DNA of 64,000 nt from Rhizobium lentis. GTDB taxonomy: Bacteria > Pseudomonadota > Alphaproteobacteria > Rhizobiales > Rhizobiaceae. The notes beneath the pieces were generated by a model that had not been told where the DNA came from, searched no databases, and saw only the letters and a list, made by a program, of their open reading frames with translations. Shown piece after piece: positions 44,782 through 53,947 of this stretch (its first letter is position 1; each line of letters opens with the position of its first letter). The translations under genes were made by a program, and so were the position numbers. The stretch is from assembly GCF_014200175.1 (NCBI RefSeq), contig NZ_JACHBD010000010.1:62001-126000 (forward strand). Reading direction: 5' to 3'.

Positions 44782-45411
44782 ATGAGCGCGACTGGCATCA
44801 TCATCGGCGAGGACGGCAGGAGCCGCTGCCACTGGCACGCCAATCTGCCCGATTATCTCAAATATCATGACGAGGAATGGGGCCGCCCTGTTACCAACGA
44901 CATCCGCCTCTTCGAAAAGATCTGTCTCGAAGGCTTCCAGTCCGGTCTGTCCTGGCTGACCATCCTGCGCAAGAGGGAGAATTTCCGCGCCGCCTTTGCC
45001 GGCTTCGATTTCGACAAGGTCGCTCTCTTCGGCGAAGCGGATGTCGATCGCTGCCTTGCCGATGCCGGCATCATCCGCCATCGCGGCAAGATCGTGTCAA
45101 CCATCAACAATGCCAGGCGCGCCATTGCGCTGCGGGACGAATTCGGCTCGCTCGCTCATTATTTCTGGGGTTACGAACCCGGCCATAACGAGCGGCCGGC
45201 GGTGGTCGATCGCGACCATATCGTCGCCAATCCGACGACGCCGACCTCGGTGGTCATATCGAAGGATCTGAAGAAGCGCGGCTGGACCTTTGTCGGGCCG
45301 ACCACAGTTTATGCTTTCATGCAGGCGATGGGCCTCGTCAACGATCATCTGGAGGGCTGCTTTTGCCGGCCCGATGTGGAGGCGATGCGCGCCGTCCTGG
45401 TTCGACCATGA
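44782..45411 (+). CDS. tag: DNA-3-methyladenine glycosylase I
   Basis: 209 residues; GAAGGATC precedes the ATG. Conserved Tag features are RCHWHANLPDYLKYHDEEWGRP, LFEKICLEGFQSGLSWLTILRKRE (catalytic helix with the conserved Glu), and C-terminal zinc ligands (VNDHLEGCFCRPDV). It removes 3-methyladenine from alkylated DNA. The stop overlaps the start of the next gene (ATGA). Confidence 0.96.
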   Translation: MSATGIIIGEDGRSRCHWHANLPDYLKYHDEEWGRPVTNDIRLFEKICLEGFQSGLSWLTILRKRENFRAAFAGFDFDKVALFGEADVDRCLADAGIIRHRGKIVSTINNARRAIALRDEFGSLAHYFWGYEPGHNERPAVVDRDHIVANPTTPTSVVISKDLKKRGWTFVGPTTVYAFMQAMGLVNDHLEGCFCRPDVEAMRAVLVRP

Positions 45412-45914
45412 AAGATCTGTCCGTGAAAACATCGATTGCTGCCCTTGTCCTGTTCTTCCTGCCGATCTCGGCCCTGGCGCAGACGCCGCAGCTCGATCCC
45501 GGCGAGAAACTGGAGAAGCTGCAATTCCCCGCCGTCACCATGCAACTGAAGGGCTGGACGAAATTCGGCAACAGCCATGTCTACACGCTGCCGGTGCGCG
45601 CCGGCCAGCACGTCAAGATCAGCTTTGCCACCAAGAGCAAGTTCACCTTCCTGGCGATTTTCGATCTGTCGAAGCCCGATGACGAAGCTTTCTTCGGCAC
45701 TGACGAGGACGGCATGAATTTTCAGACGACGGCGAAGGAAAACACCACCTGGCTGCTGCGTCCCTATTATTCCAAGGTCTCGCCGCGCCGCGGCCTGGGC
45801 GCGCCTTTCAGCATCCTGATCGAGCCTTTGGCTGCCGCTCCGCCGCAGCCGAATCCGCCGGCCGAGCCGGAGCAGCCGTCGCTGTTTCCGAAGGCGCCGC
45901 CCAAGCCGCAATAG
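45408..45914 (+). CDS. Secreted uncharacterised protein coupled to tag
   Basis: 168 residues from ATG 45408, overlapping the tag stop. Signal peptide TSIAALVLFFLPISALAQ, cleavage near residue 23. The middle is beta-rich (LKGWTKFGNSHVYTLPVRAGQHVKISF), like a pre-peptidase C-terminal (PPC)-type sandwich that binds other proteins. The tail is Pro-rich. Family not confirmed. Confidence 0.75.
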   Translation: MKDLSVKTSIAALVLFFLPISALAQTPQLDPGEKLEKLQFPAVTMQLKGWTKFGNSHVYTLPVRAGQHVKISFATKSKFTFLAIFDLSKPDDEAFFGTDEDGMNFQTTAKENTTWLLRPYYSKVSPRRGLGAPFSILIEPLAAAPPQPNPPAEPEQPSLFPKAPPKPQ

Positions 45915-45942
45915 GGTAGGCCGGCATCGATCGGGCGGCCGC

Positions 45943-46647
45943 TTATGCCAGCCGGTCGATCAGCTCGCGCAATTCGCCGAGATGGCCGATCTTGCGGAAA
46001 CGCGGCGCTTCCGTCGGTTCATCCACATGTTCCAATACCCAGGTGAGTTCGTGCGGCACGAAGACGCCGTAGCTGCCGGCGGCGATCGCCGGCACGATAT
46101 CCGATTTCAGTGAATTACCGACCATCATCGCCCGCTCCGGTCCGTCACCGACCTTGGCGAAGATGCGGCGATAGGTGACGGCGGTCTTGTCGGAAACGAT
46201 CTCGACCGCGTCGAAGAAGTCGCCGAGGCCGGATTGGGCAAGCTTGCGCTCCTGGTCGAAAAGATCCCCCTTGGTGATCATGACGAGCAGATATTTGCCG
46301 GCAAGCGCTTCCAGCGTGTCGCGCGCATGCGGCATGGTCTCGACCGGATGGGAAAGCAGGTCGCGGCCGGTATCGAGGATCTTGGCGATGACGCTGGCCG
46401 GCACCTTGCCTTCGGTAATCTCGATCGCCGTCTCGATCATCGACAGCGTGAAGCCCTTGATGCCGAAGCCGTAGTGGCGAAGGTTGCGTTTTTCCGCTTC
46501 CAGCAACCGTTCGGAAATCTTCGGTCCTTCGGCAAAATCGGCAAGAAGCTTGGTAAAATGCGCTTCCGTCAGTCGGTAATATTGTTCGTTCTGCCAAAGC
46601 GTATCGTCGGCATCGAAGCCGATCGTCGTCAGCGCTCGCGTCGTCAC
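45943..46647 (-). CDS. HAD-superfamily hydrolase
   Basis: 234 residues; AAGAGGTG precedes the ATG. Motif I is DADDTLW (residues 12-18; nucleophile Asp, with a D-A-D-D pattern), motif II T in MITKGD, and motif III/IV K...VGNSLKSDI with the following Asp. A phosphatase of the subfamily with a helical cap (about 20-95). Substrate unknown. Confidence 0.9.
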   Translation of the reverse strand: MTTRALTTIGFDADDTLWQNEQYYRLTEAHFTKLLADFAEGPKISERLLEAEKRNLRHYGFGIKGFTLSMIETAIEITEGKVPASVIAKILDTGRDLLSHPVETMPHARDTLEALAGKYLLVMITKGDLFDQERKLAQSGLGDFFDAVEIVSDKTAVTYRRIFAKVGDGPERAMMVGNSLKSDIVPAIAAGSYGVFVPHELTWVLEHVDEPTEAPRFRKIGHLGELRELIDRLA

Positions 46648-46883
46648 ATGCGCACCTCTTGAACTATGGCCGGCAATCTATCGGCCGCCTGTGTCGAGAC
46701 AAGGGCGTCAACTCGGGTGCGGCAAGAGGTGGCGTTGAAAAGCGCCACCGTCGCACTACATCGAATTGGCCTCACCCTGCAGCCAGCCACGGCTGTGCCT
46801 GTCGCGCGCAGGCCAATAATCAAAAAATGAAGTTCTGAAGTTCGCAAGCCCTCTTGCGGCAGACACAAAGGATTTTTTCGACC

Positions 46884-47933
46884 ATGCGTTACAATCAACT
46901 CGGAAATACGGGACTTTTCGTCTCGGAAATTTGCCTGGGCACGATGACCTTCGGCGAAGCCAAGGAAGGCAGCATGTGGGGCGCCATCGCCGATGTCGAC
47001 CAGAATGCCGCCGACCGTATCGTCGAGCGCTCGCTTGCATCAGGCGTCAATTTCATCGACACGGCCGACGTCTATTCATCCGGCGAATCCGAAAGGCTGC
47101 TCGGCCAGGCGCTGAAGAACCTCGACGTGCCCCGCAAGGACGTCGTCATCGCCACCAAGGTCTACGGCGTCATGGGCGACAAGCCGAACGACCGCGGCGC
47201 CTCGCGCGGCCACATCATGGATTCCGTCGAGGCAAGCCTCAAGCGGCTGCAGACGGACCACATCGATCTCTACCAGATCCATGCGACCGATACAGTGACG
47301 CCGATCGAGGAGACGCTGCGTGCCCTCGACGATCTCGTTTCCCGCGGCCTTGTCCGCTATATCGGCGTCTCCAACTGGCAGGCCTGGCGTATTTCCAAGG
47401 CGCTCGGTCTCTCCGAACGGCGTGGCTTCGCCCGCTTCGAAACGGTGCAAGCCTATTACTCCATCGCCGGCCGCGATCTCGAGCGCGACATCGTGCCAAT
47501 GATGCAAGAGGAAAAGCTCGGCCTGATGGTCTGGTCGCCGCTCGCCGGCGGCCTGCTCTCCGGCAAATATGGTCCGGGTGCCGCCGGCAATGGCGAGGGT
47601 CGCCGCGCCAGTTTCGATTTCCCGCCGGTCGACAGGGACAGGGCCTGGGCCTGCGTCGCCGCTATGCGCGAGATCGCCGAAAAGCATGGCGTCAGCGTCG
47701 CCACCGTCGCGCTCGCCTATATTCTCGCCAAGCCTTTCGTCACTACTGTCATCATCGGCGCCAAGCGGGTCGATCAGCTCGACCAGAACCTTGCCGCCGT
47801 CAGGCTGAAGCTCGATGCCGACGATATGAACAGGCTCGACGAGGTGAGCGCGCTGGCCCCCGAATATCCGGGCTGGATGCTTGCACGCCAGGCCGCCGGC
47901 CGCCGCCCGGCCGATTTCGAGCCGAAGGACTGA
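46884..47933 (+). CDS. Aldo/keto reductase
   Basis: 349 residues from ATG 46884. The AKR barrel shows NQLGNTGLFVSEICLGTMTFG, the catalytic Asp/Tyr/Lys/His set in FIDTADVYSSGESE, VVIATKVYG and DLYQIHATD, and the NADPH pocket in TTVIIGAKRVDQLDQNL. It most resembles the YajO/YakC-like branch. Substrate unknown; a stand-alone gene with its own terminator. Confidence 0.94.
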   Translation: MRYNQLGNTGLFVSEICLGTMTFGEAKEGSMWGAIADVDQNAADRIVERSLASGVNFIDTADVYSSGESERLLGQALKNLDVPRKDVVIATKVYGVMGDKPNDRGASRGHIMDSVEASLKRLQTDHIDLYQIHATDTVTPIEETLRALDDLVSRGLVRYIGVSNWQAWRISKALGLSERRGFARFETVQAYYSIAGRDLERDIVPMMQEEKLGLMVWSPLAGGLLSGKYGPGAAGNGEGRRASFDFPPVDRDRAWACVAAMREIAEKHGVSVATVALAYILAKPFVTTVIIGAKRVDQLDQNLAAVRLKLDADDMNRLDEVSALAPEYPGWMLARQAAGRRPADFEPKD

Positions 47934-47951
47934 TTCGCCACTCTAAAGTCT

Positions 47952-47980
47952 GGGGAACGCCTGCCTGTCAGGCGTTCCCC
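47952..47980. terminator. Strong bidirectional terminator
   Basis: Perfect 12-bp stem GGGGAACGCCTG / CAGGCGTTCCCC with a 5-nt loop, 18 bp after the aldo/keto reductase stop and 16 bp before the convergent DUF305 stop. Confidence 0.88.
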
Positions 47981-47995
47981 TTTGGCAATGACTGA

Positions 47996-48355
47996 TTACT
48001 TGCCGTGGGCCTTGAGCCAGGCGTTCATCTTCGCGATCTCGGCTTCCTGTGCCTTGATGACCGCTTCGGCAAGCTTGCGGATTTCGGGATCCTTGCCGTA
48101 TTGGAGCTCGATCTTGGCCATGTCGATCGCACCCTGATGGTGCGGGATCATGCCGCGGACGAAATCGACGTCGGCATCGCCGCTATACTCGATCATCATA
48201 TCCTTGTGCATCTTGTCGTTCGCCTCGCTGAAGGCGTGGCTGGCCGCGTCGTGGCTGCCCATTGGTTTGCTCATATCCATGGGCTTGTCTTCGGCAAAAG
48301 CGGGGGCGGCAAAGGCGGCAAGCATTGCGGTGAGCGTGATGAGTTTCAAAGACAT
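47996..48355 (-). CDS. DUF305-domain secreted protein
   Basis: 119 residues; GGAAGGAACT precedes the ATG. Signal peptide LITLTAMLAAFAAPAFA. The mature part has the DUF305 pattern DVDFVRGMIPHHQGAIDMAKIELQYGKD, with the conserved MIPHHQ block and several Met/His that often bind copper in this family. Likely periplasmic. Confidence 0.93.
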   Translation of the reverse strand: MSLKLITLTAMLAAFAAPAFAEDKPMDMSKPMGSHDAASHAFSEANDKMHKDMMIEYSGDADVDFVRGMIPHHQGAIDMAKIELQYGKDPEIRKLAEAVIKAQEAEIAKMNAWLKAHGK

Positions 48356-48430
48356 GCGAGTTCCTTCCTCTGTCTGACAATAAAGTTTCCGGGCAGCCGA
48401 AGCCGCCCATTCTGCATGGAAAACGGGATG

Positions 48431-48802
48431 TCAGACCGGTCGGGGAGGGGGTGCCTGTGGAGCAGGCCTGTTATCATCGAGGGCGCGGGCAAGCGGCGGC
48501 GCGGGATAGCCGAAATCGGCTTTTCCGCCGGCCACGGCCATCACTGCCGGCGGGAGCAGAAGACAGGCGGCGCAAAGCGGCATATGCGCGGAGTTTCCGC
48601 TCGCGCAGGGATCTTTCGAGGGAGCGGTGGCCTTGACCGCTTCGTTCGGCATGTGCACGCTAGCCATTTCATGGTGCATGCTGCCGCTGTCGATGGCAGT
48701 CGGCGCATTCATCGACGCGCATGTCGGACAGCCCGCCCATGCGGACATGGCGCTGTAGACCAGCCAGCCGAGGAACATCGTGACGAGGGCGAGCATGCGC
48801 AT
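48431..48802 (-). CDS. Small Cys/His/Met-rich secreted or membrane protein
   Basis: 123 residues with an N-terminal hydrophobic segment (MRMLALVTMFLGWLVYSAMSAWA). The rest has CPTCASM, MHHEMASVHMP and MPLCAACLL, which suggest metal or redox binding, in the style of DUF2946-type copper-related proteins. It precedes the DUF305 gene on the same strand (76-bp gap), so both may serve copper homeostasis. Family assignment is tentative. Confidence 0.65.
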   Translation of the reverse strand: MRMLALVTMFLGWLVYSAMSAWAGCPTCASMNAPTAIDSGSMHHEMASVHMPNEAVKATAPSKDPCASGNSAHMPLCAACLLLPPAVMAVAGGKADFGYPAPPLARALDDNRPAPQAPPPRPV

Positions 48803-48859
48803 GGCGTCTCATATAGGTGAATGCCGGCTGCAAGCCAAGGACTGCCGGTCACAACCTGA

Positions 48860-49648
48860 TCACCAGCTGGCAATGACCTTGTGTTCGATCCGGTAATCCT
48901 TGCTCTCCTCGCCGAGCGGAGCGACCGGCCATGTCCAGACCGCTTTCGCCGGCGGCAGGGCGACGCCGTGCAGCAGGTCTGCCTCCTCATGTGTTTTGCC
49001 GTTGCGGTCAATGACGGCATAGGCGACGTCGGTCACAAGGCAATACTGACAGGAAAGTCCCCAAAGCCCAACGAGATGCGCCGCGATCAGCCTCTCGACC
49101 GTGTCTTCAGGCATTCGACCGGTCGCCTCGGCCTCATGGCGCCGCTTCACGCCGCGGCCGATCTGGGACAAGAGATTGGCGGAAACCACGAAATCGAGAT
49201 AGGGCACGTCACGCAGGAAGCCGAGCGGTTCGGGCTCCTGACCGGCGGCGAGATCGTCATAGCCGGAGAGATCACGCTCGATCGGCCGGACGTTGCGATA
49301 GCCCTTTGCCGCAAGCCACAGCCGCACCGAGGCGAGATGAACGAGATCGATGAGCACGACCGTGTCGAAATCGCGCGCCAGTTCCTCGATCGGCACATCC
49401 CGCAACAGGCCGGAGCCGAGCACGACGGCGGTCCGCTTCTGCCTGAGGCCGGCCACCGCTGCACGGATTGCGTTGCGGCTCTTCTCCTCGTGGTCGGCCC
49501 AATCCCCGGCGCAACGTCCGGCCCGTGACCAGAGATCGACGGAATGGCGGATGAATTTTCTACAGGTCTTGCCGGTCAGCGGCAACGTCGCGGCATAGAG
49601 GAGCGCCTCGGTGATCATGAGCAATCCGTAATCTGAACAAGGCTTCAT
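48860..49648 (-). CDS. Uncharacterised protein with Rossmann-like core
   Basis: 262 residues. The core TAVVLGSGLLRDVPIEELARDFDTVVLIDLVHL (about 73-105) has the beta-alpha-beta pattern of a SAM- or nucleotide-binding fold. It is followed by VPYLDFVVSANLLSQI, placed like the motif IV region of methyltransferases. No signal peptide or membrane segment. Could be a small-molecule methyltransferase; nothing in the neighbourhood clarifies it. Confidence 0.7.
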   Translation of the reverse strand: MKPCSDYGLLMITEALLYAATLPLTGKTCRKFIRHSVDLWSRAGRCAGDWADHEEKSRNAIRAAVAGLRQKRTAVVLGSGLLRDVPIEELARDFDTVVLIDLVHLASVRLWLAAKGYRNVRPIERDLSGYDDLAAGQEPEPLGFLRDVPYLDFVVSANLLSQIGRGVKRRHEAEATGRMPEDTVERLIAAHLVGLWGLSCQYCLVTDVAYAVIDRNGKTHEEADLLHGVALPPAKAVWTWPVAPLGEESKDYRIEHKVIASW

Positions 49649-49752
49649 CGTTCAATCGATTCTGCCAGTGCCATCAAGGCCCTTCGCCCTTGCCGCTCCC
49701 CGCCCAATCCGCTAGGACACCGCCACTGTCACAGTCAGCGGAATTCCCGGAA

Positions 49753-51276
49753 ATGAACGACAAGCAGAAGAAACCGCAAAAGCTCAAGGCCCGCCTGCCG
49801 CGCGGCTTCGTCGACCGTTCGGCCGTCGATATCCGCGCCGTCAACGAGATGACGGCAAAGATCCGGGAAGTCTATGAGCATTACGGTTTCGACCCAGTGG
49901 AAACGCCGCTGTTCGAATATACCGATGCGCTCGGCAAGTTCCTGCCCGACAGCGACCGGCCGAACGAGGGCGTCTTCTCGCTGCAGGATGACGACGAGCA
50001 GTGGATGTCGCTGCGTTACGACCTGACGGCGCCGCTTGCCCGCCATGTCGCCGAGAATTTCAACGAGATTCAGCTTCCCTACCGCACCTATCGCGCCGGT
50101 TACGTCTTCCGCAACGAGAAGCCGGGCCCCGGCCGTTTCCGTCAGTTCATGCAGTTCGATGCCGATACGGTCGGGGCGCCCGGCGTTCAGGCCGATGCCG
50201 AAATGTGCATGATGATGGCCGATACGCTCGAAGCGCTCGGTATCAAGCGCGGCGACTTCGTTATCCGCGTCAACAACCGCAAGGTCCTCGACGGCGTGCT
50301 CGAAGCGATCGGCCTCGGCGGCGACGACAAGGCCGGCCAGCGGCTTAACGTGCTGCGCGCCATCGACAAGCTCGACAAGTTCGGCCCTGAGGGCGTGGCC
50401 CTGCTGCTCGGCCCCGGCCGCAAGGATGAATCCGGCGACTTCACCAAGGGCGCCGGCCTCGACCAGGGGCAAATCGACAAGGTGCTGTTCTTCGTCGGCA
50501 TCAAGGATTACGCCGAAAGCGCCAGCCGCCTCGCCGAACTCGTCGCGGGGACGTCGAAAGGCGCCGAAGGCGTCGAGGAACTGAATTTCATCGGTGCGCT
50601 CGTCACGAGCGCTGGCTACGGCTCCGACCGCATCAAGATCGATCCGTCGGTCGTGCGCGGCCTCGAATATTATACCGGTCCGGTCTATGAGGCGGAGCTT
50701 CTTTTCGACGTCACCAACGAAAAGGGCGAGAAGGTCGTCTTCGGTTCGGTCGGCGGCGGCGGCCGTTATGATGGCCTGGTCTCGCGCTTCATGGGCCAGC
50801 CGGTGCCGGCGACGGGCTTTTCGATTGGCGTTTCCAGGTTGATGACGGCCCTGAAGAACCTCGGCAAGCTCGGCGCCAGCGAAGTGATCGAGCCGGTGCT
50901 GGTGACCGTCATGGACGGCGATGTCGAGGCCATGGGCCGCTATCAGAAGATGACGCAGGAACTGCGTGCCGCTGGCATCCGTGCCGAGATGTTCCAGGGC
51001 AACTGGAAGAAATTCGGCAACCAGCTGAAATATGCCGATCGCCGCGGGTGCCCCGTCGCCATCATCCAGGGCGGCGACGAACGCGCAACCGGCGTCGTGC
51101 AGATCAAGGATCTGATCGAGGGCAAACGGCTGTCCGGCGAGATCGAGGACAATGCCAGCTGGCGCGAAGCCCGCGTGGCGCAGGAGACGGTGCCGGAAGC
51201 CGATCTCGTCGCCAAGGTGAAGGAAATCCTTGCCGCGCAGGCGGAGGATCGGAAGAGGGCGGGCAATGCGCAGTAG
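49753..51276 (+). CDS. hisS: Histidyl-tRNA synthetase
   Basis: 507 residues from ATG 49753. Class II motifs are PLFEYTDALGKFLPD, LRYDLTAPLARHVAEN (motif 2 region with Arg), FRNEKPGPGRFRQFMQFDADTVG, histidine-binding VRGLEYYTGPVYEAEL, and motif 3 GFSIGVSRL. The C-terminal anticodon domain follows. The form is the alphaproteobacterial/eukaryote-like HisRS, usually sited with hisZ and hisG as here. Confidence 0.97.
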   Translation: MNDKQKKPQKLKARLPRGFVDRSAVDIRAVNEMTAKIREVYEHYGFDPVETPLFEYTDALGKFLPDSDRPNEGVFSLQDDDEQWMSLRYDLTAPLARHVAENFNEIQLPYRTYRAGYVFRNEKPGPGRFRQFMQFDADTVGAPGVQADAEMCMMMADTLEALGIKRGDFVIRVNNRKVLDGVLEAIGLGGDDKAGQRLNVLRAIDKLDKFGPEGVALLLGPGRKDESGDFTKGAGLDQGQIDKVLFFVGIKDYAESASRLAELVAGTSKGAEGVEELNFIGALVTSAGYGSDRIKIDPSVVRGLEYYTGPVYEAELLFDVTNEKGEKVVFGSVGGGGRYDGLVSRFMGQPVPATGFSIGVSRLMTALKNLGKLGASEVIEPVLVTVMDGDVEAMGRYQKMTQELRAAGIRAEMFQGNWKKFGNQLKYADRRGCPVAIIQGGDERATGVVQIKDLIEGKRLSGEIEDNASWREARVAQETVPEADLVAKVKEILAAQAEDRKRAGNAQ

Positions 51277-51282
51277 ACCCCT

Positions 51283-51424
51283 CCCCAACCCCTCCCCACA
51301 AGAGGGAGGGGCTTTCCGCCGCTTTGTTCTACCCAAAGCACCGTTTGCTGGCACGCCAGCGTTTCTCATTTCACAGGGTGAGTGCTCCGAGTTAGCCCCT
51401 CCCCCTTGTGGGGAGGGGTTGGGG
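51283..51424. repeat. Large palindromic repeat between hisS and hisZ
   Basis: Arms of 31 bp (51283-51313 and 51394-51424) are reverse complements with one difference and are made of CCCCTCCCC blocks; the 80-bp centre is unremarkable. Such GC-rich palindromes recur between genes in Rhizobium genomes. Its position inside an operon could attenuate or process the message. Confidence 0.85.
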
Positions 51425-51450
51425 CGGGGACTTCTCCCGGGAGCAACACG

Positions 51451-52572
51451 ATGCCCCTGATCAACCTCCCCGAATTCTCCAGCGACCTGATCGCCGAATT
51501 TGTTGCCCGCAATGCCGAGCGCATCGATACGCCCGTCATTCAGCCGGCCGAGCCCTTCCTCGATATTGCCGGCGAGGATCTGCGCCGGCGTATCTTCATG
51601 ACCGAGAGCGAGACCGGCGCCAGCCTTTGCCTGCGTCCGGAATTCACCATTCCCGTCTGTCTGCGCCACATCGAGACGGCGACCGGCACGCCGAAGCGTT
51701 ACGCCTATCTCGGCGAGGTCTTCCGCCAGCGCCGCGATGGCGCCAATGAATTCTATCAGGCCGGCATCGAGGATCTCGGCGATATCAACATACCGGGCGC
51801 CGATGCGCGCGCCATCGGCGACGCCACCGGCATTCTTGCCCGCCTGCTGCCGGGCCGGCGCTTAGCCGTGACGCTCGGCGACCAAGCGGTGTTCGAGGCG
51901 GTCGTTCAGGCGCTCGGCCTGCCGCTCGGCTGGCAGAAGCGGTTGATCCACGCCTTCGGCAATATGACGCAGCTCGAAGCGCTGCTGGCCGGTCTCGTCA
52001 GCCCGCAATTCGTCACCGGACTCGACGACGACATCGCCAGGCTTATCGCTGCCGGCGACGAGCCGGCGCTGGTCGCCCATATCGAGCACGAGATGCAGGC
52101 GACCGGCTATTCGACCAATGCCAGCCGCTCGCCGCTGGAGATCGCCCGGCGGCTCAAGGAAAAGCTCATCCTGTCCGAGACGCGTCTCGACGATGCGGCC
52201 TTCCATGTGCTGGAAGAGTTCCTGTCGCTGCACGTGCCGCTCGTCAATGCGTCCGCAGCGCTTGCCGGCTTTGCCGACGCTGCCGGGCTGAAGCTCGGCA
52301 ACGCGCTCTCACGCTTTAACGGCCGCGTTGCCGCCCTTGCCGATGCCGGCGTCGATCTGTCCTGCCTTGATTATCGCGCTGCTTTCGGGCGCCCTCTCGA
52401 TTATTACACCGGCCTCGTCTTCGAGGTGACGGCGGAAGGCTCGAGCGCGGTTCTGGCAGGCGGCGGCCGCTTCGATAAACTGCTGACCTTTCTTGGCGCA
52501 ACCGACCGCATACCGGCGGTCGGCTTCTCCTTCTGGCTCGACCGCATCGAAACCGAAAGGGCAGCCGCATGA
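51451..52572 (+). CDS. hisZ: ATP phosphoribosyltransferase regulatory subunit
   Basis: 373 residues from ATG 51451. A HisRS-like catalytic fold without the anticodon domain: IFMTESETGASLCLRPEFTIPVCLRH, YAYLGEVFRQRRDGANEFYQAGIEDLG and LDYYTGLVFEV. HisZ lacks aminoacylation and is needed by the short form of HisG, encoded next (ATGA overlap). Confidence 0.95.
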   Translation: MPLINLPEFSSDLIAEFVARNAERIDTPVIQPAEPFLDIAGEDLRRRIFMTESETGASLCLRPEFTIPVCLRHIETATGTPKRYAYLGEVFRQRRDGANEFYQAGIEDLGDINIPGADARAIGDATGILARLLPGRRLAVTLGDQAVFEAVVQALGLPLGWQKRLIHAFGNMTQLEALLAGLVSPQFVTGLDDDIARLIAAGDEPALVAHIEHEMQATGYSTNASRSPLEIARRLKEKLILSETRLDDAAFHVLEEFLSLHVPLVNASAALAGFADAAGLKLGNALSRFNGRVAALADAGVDLSCLDYRAAFGRPLDYYTGLVFEVTAEGSSAVLAGGGRFDKLLTFLGATDRIPAVGFSFWLDRIETERAAA

Positions 52573-53264
52573 CCATCACCATCGCGCTTCCTTCCAAGGG
52601 CCGGATGAAGGACGACGCTTCGGCGATCTTCGAACGGGCCGGCATGACGATTACGGCGGTCGGCAACGACCGCTCCTATCGTGGCCGCATCGAAGGCTGG
52701 GACGATGTTGAGGTCGCCTTCCTCTCGGCGTCGGAAATCTCCCGTGAACTCGGCAACGGCACCGTCGATTTCGGCGTCACCGGCGAGGATCTGATGCGGG
52801 AAGGTTTTGCCGAGGTCGACAAGCGTGTCGAATTCTGCGCCCGTCTCGCCTTCGGCCATGCCGATGTCGTCGTCGCGGTGCCCGAGATCTGGCTCGATGT
52901 CGACACTATGGCCGATCTCGGCGATGTCGCCGCCGATTTCCGCGCCCGCCACGGCCGGCGCTTGGCCATCGCCACCAAGTACTGGCGCCTGACCCAGCAG
53001 TTCTTTTCGAGCCAGCACGGCATCCAGCTTTATCGCATCGTCGAGAGCCTCGGCGCCACCGAGGGCGCGCCGGCCTCCGGCTCGGCCGATATCATCGTCG
53101 ATATCACCTCCACCGGCTCGACGCTGCGCGCCAACCATCTGAAGGTGCTTCAGGACGGCGTCATCCTCCATTCACAGGCCTGCCTTGTGCGCGCCCGCAA
53201 GGAAAGCCATGCCGACGAACCCGTCGTGCAGGCGATTATCGAAGCGGTGCGCGCCGCTCTTTGA
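52569..53264 (+). CDS. hisG: ATP phosphoribosyltransferase catalytic subunit (short form)
   Basis: 231 residues, lacking the C-terminal histidine-binding domain, as expected with hisZ present. Motifs are IALPSKGRMKDDA at the start, DFGVTGEDLMRE and the PRPP-binding ASGSADIIVDITSTGSTLRAN. It starts histidine biosynthesis from PRPP and ATP. Overlaps hisZ by 4 bp. Confidence 0.97.
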   Translation: MTITIALPSKGRMKDDASAIFERAGMTITAVGNDRSYRGRIEGWDDVEVAFLSASEISRELGNGTVDFGVTGEDLMREGFAEVDKRVEFCARLAFGHADVVVAVPEIWLDVDTMADLGDVAADFRARHGRRLAIATKYWRLTQQFFSSQHGIQLYRIVESLGATEGAPASGSADIIVDITSTGSTLRANHLKVLQDGVILHSQACLVRARKESHADEPVVQAIIEAVRAAL

Positions 53265-53287
53265 TTGCAATGGTCAAGACACAAGAA

Positions 53288-53317
53288 AACCCGCCGTCGA
53301 TTCAATGACGGCGGGTT
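53288..53317 (+). terminator. Terminator of the hisS-hisZ-hisG operon
   Basis: Perfect 11-bp stem AACCCGCCGTC / GACGGCGGGTT, 8-nt loop, 24 bp after the hisG stop. Confidence 0.88.
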
Positions 53318-53343
53318 CTGCATGTCTGGGAGGATTTGCTGGA

Positions 53344-53757
53344 TCAGGCAGCCGCATAGGCGCCGCGGCGGGCGTCAATCGAATAGGCACCGGCACCGAC
53401 GGTGGCGAGCAGGATGTACGCGCCGGCCAGCGTGATGTTCTTCATGACCATGATCTGGTTGAGAATGTTCACGAGTTCCGTGCCGCTTGCGTAGGGCAGG
53501 TGGAAGGCAATGCCCGTGAAGACGCAGAAGCCGGCGAGCAGCCAACCGGCAATGCGGACCTGGAAGCCGGTGAGAACTGCAAGGCCGGCCAGCAATTCGA
53601 AGAGGCCCGCGACGTAGGCCAACAGGGTTGCTGCCGGCAGGCCGGCACCGGCGATCATGCCGGCAGTACCGGCAGGATCGGTTAGCTTCATGAAGCCGGA
53701 AAGAACGAACATGAACGACAGAAGAATGCGGGCAATCAGGATAATGGCGTTCGACAT
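53344..53757 (-). CDS. DoxX-family membrane protein
   Basis: 137 residues from ATG 53757. Four membrane segments in DoxX/MauE style: ILIARILLSFMFVLSGFMKL at the start, then LAYVAGLFELLAGLAVLTGF with the typical conserved Glu. Role unknown; some relatives act in thiol or oxidative stress. It converges with hisG. Confidence 0.92.
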   Translation of the reverse strand: MSNAIILIARILLSFMFVLSGFMKLTDPAGTAGMIAGAGLPAATLLAYVAGLFELLAGLAVLTGFQVRIAGWLLAGFCVFTGIAFHLPYASGTELVNILNQIMVMKNITLAGAYILLATVGAGAYSIDARRGAYAAA

Positions 53758-53947
53758 GGATGTAGTCTCCGTTGAATGGCTCTCAAGATCTTGGTGCCCC
53801 CGGGCACACTGTGGATCTCTGATATCCCTATCTCGCCGATTTCCTTCGTTATGCAAAGATAGACGGGAGGGGACACTTCGTTCAATAATATGAAACGATG
53901 TCTCGCTTGCGTTTCCAAAGCCTCGTCTCCTATGGTCGGCGCCTAAC

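Noticed and set aside
49735..51669. 644-codon frame antisense to hisS and the palindrome
   Set aside because: Spans hisS, a repeat and the start of hisZ; no RBS and no family features.
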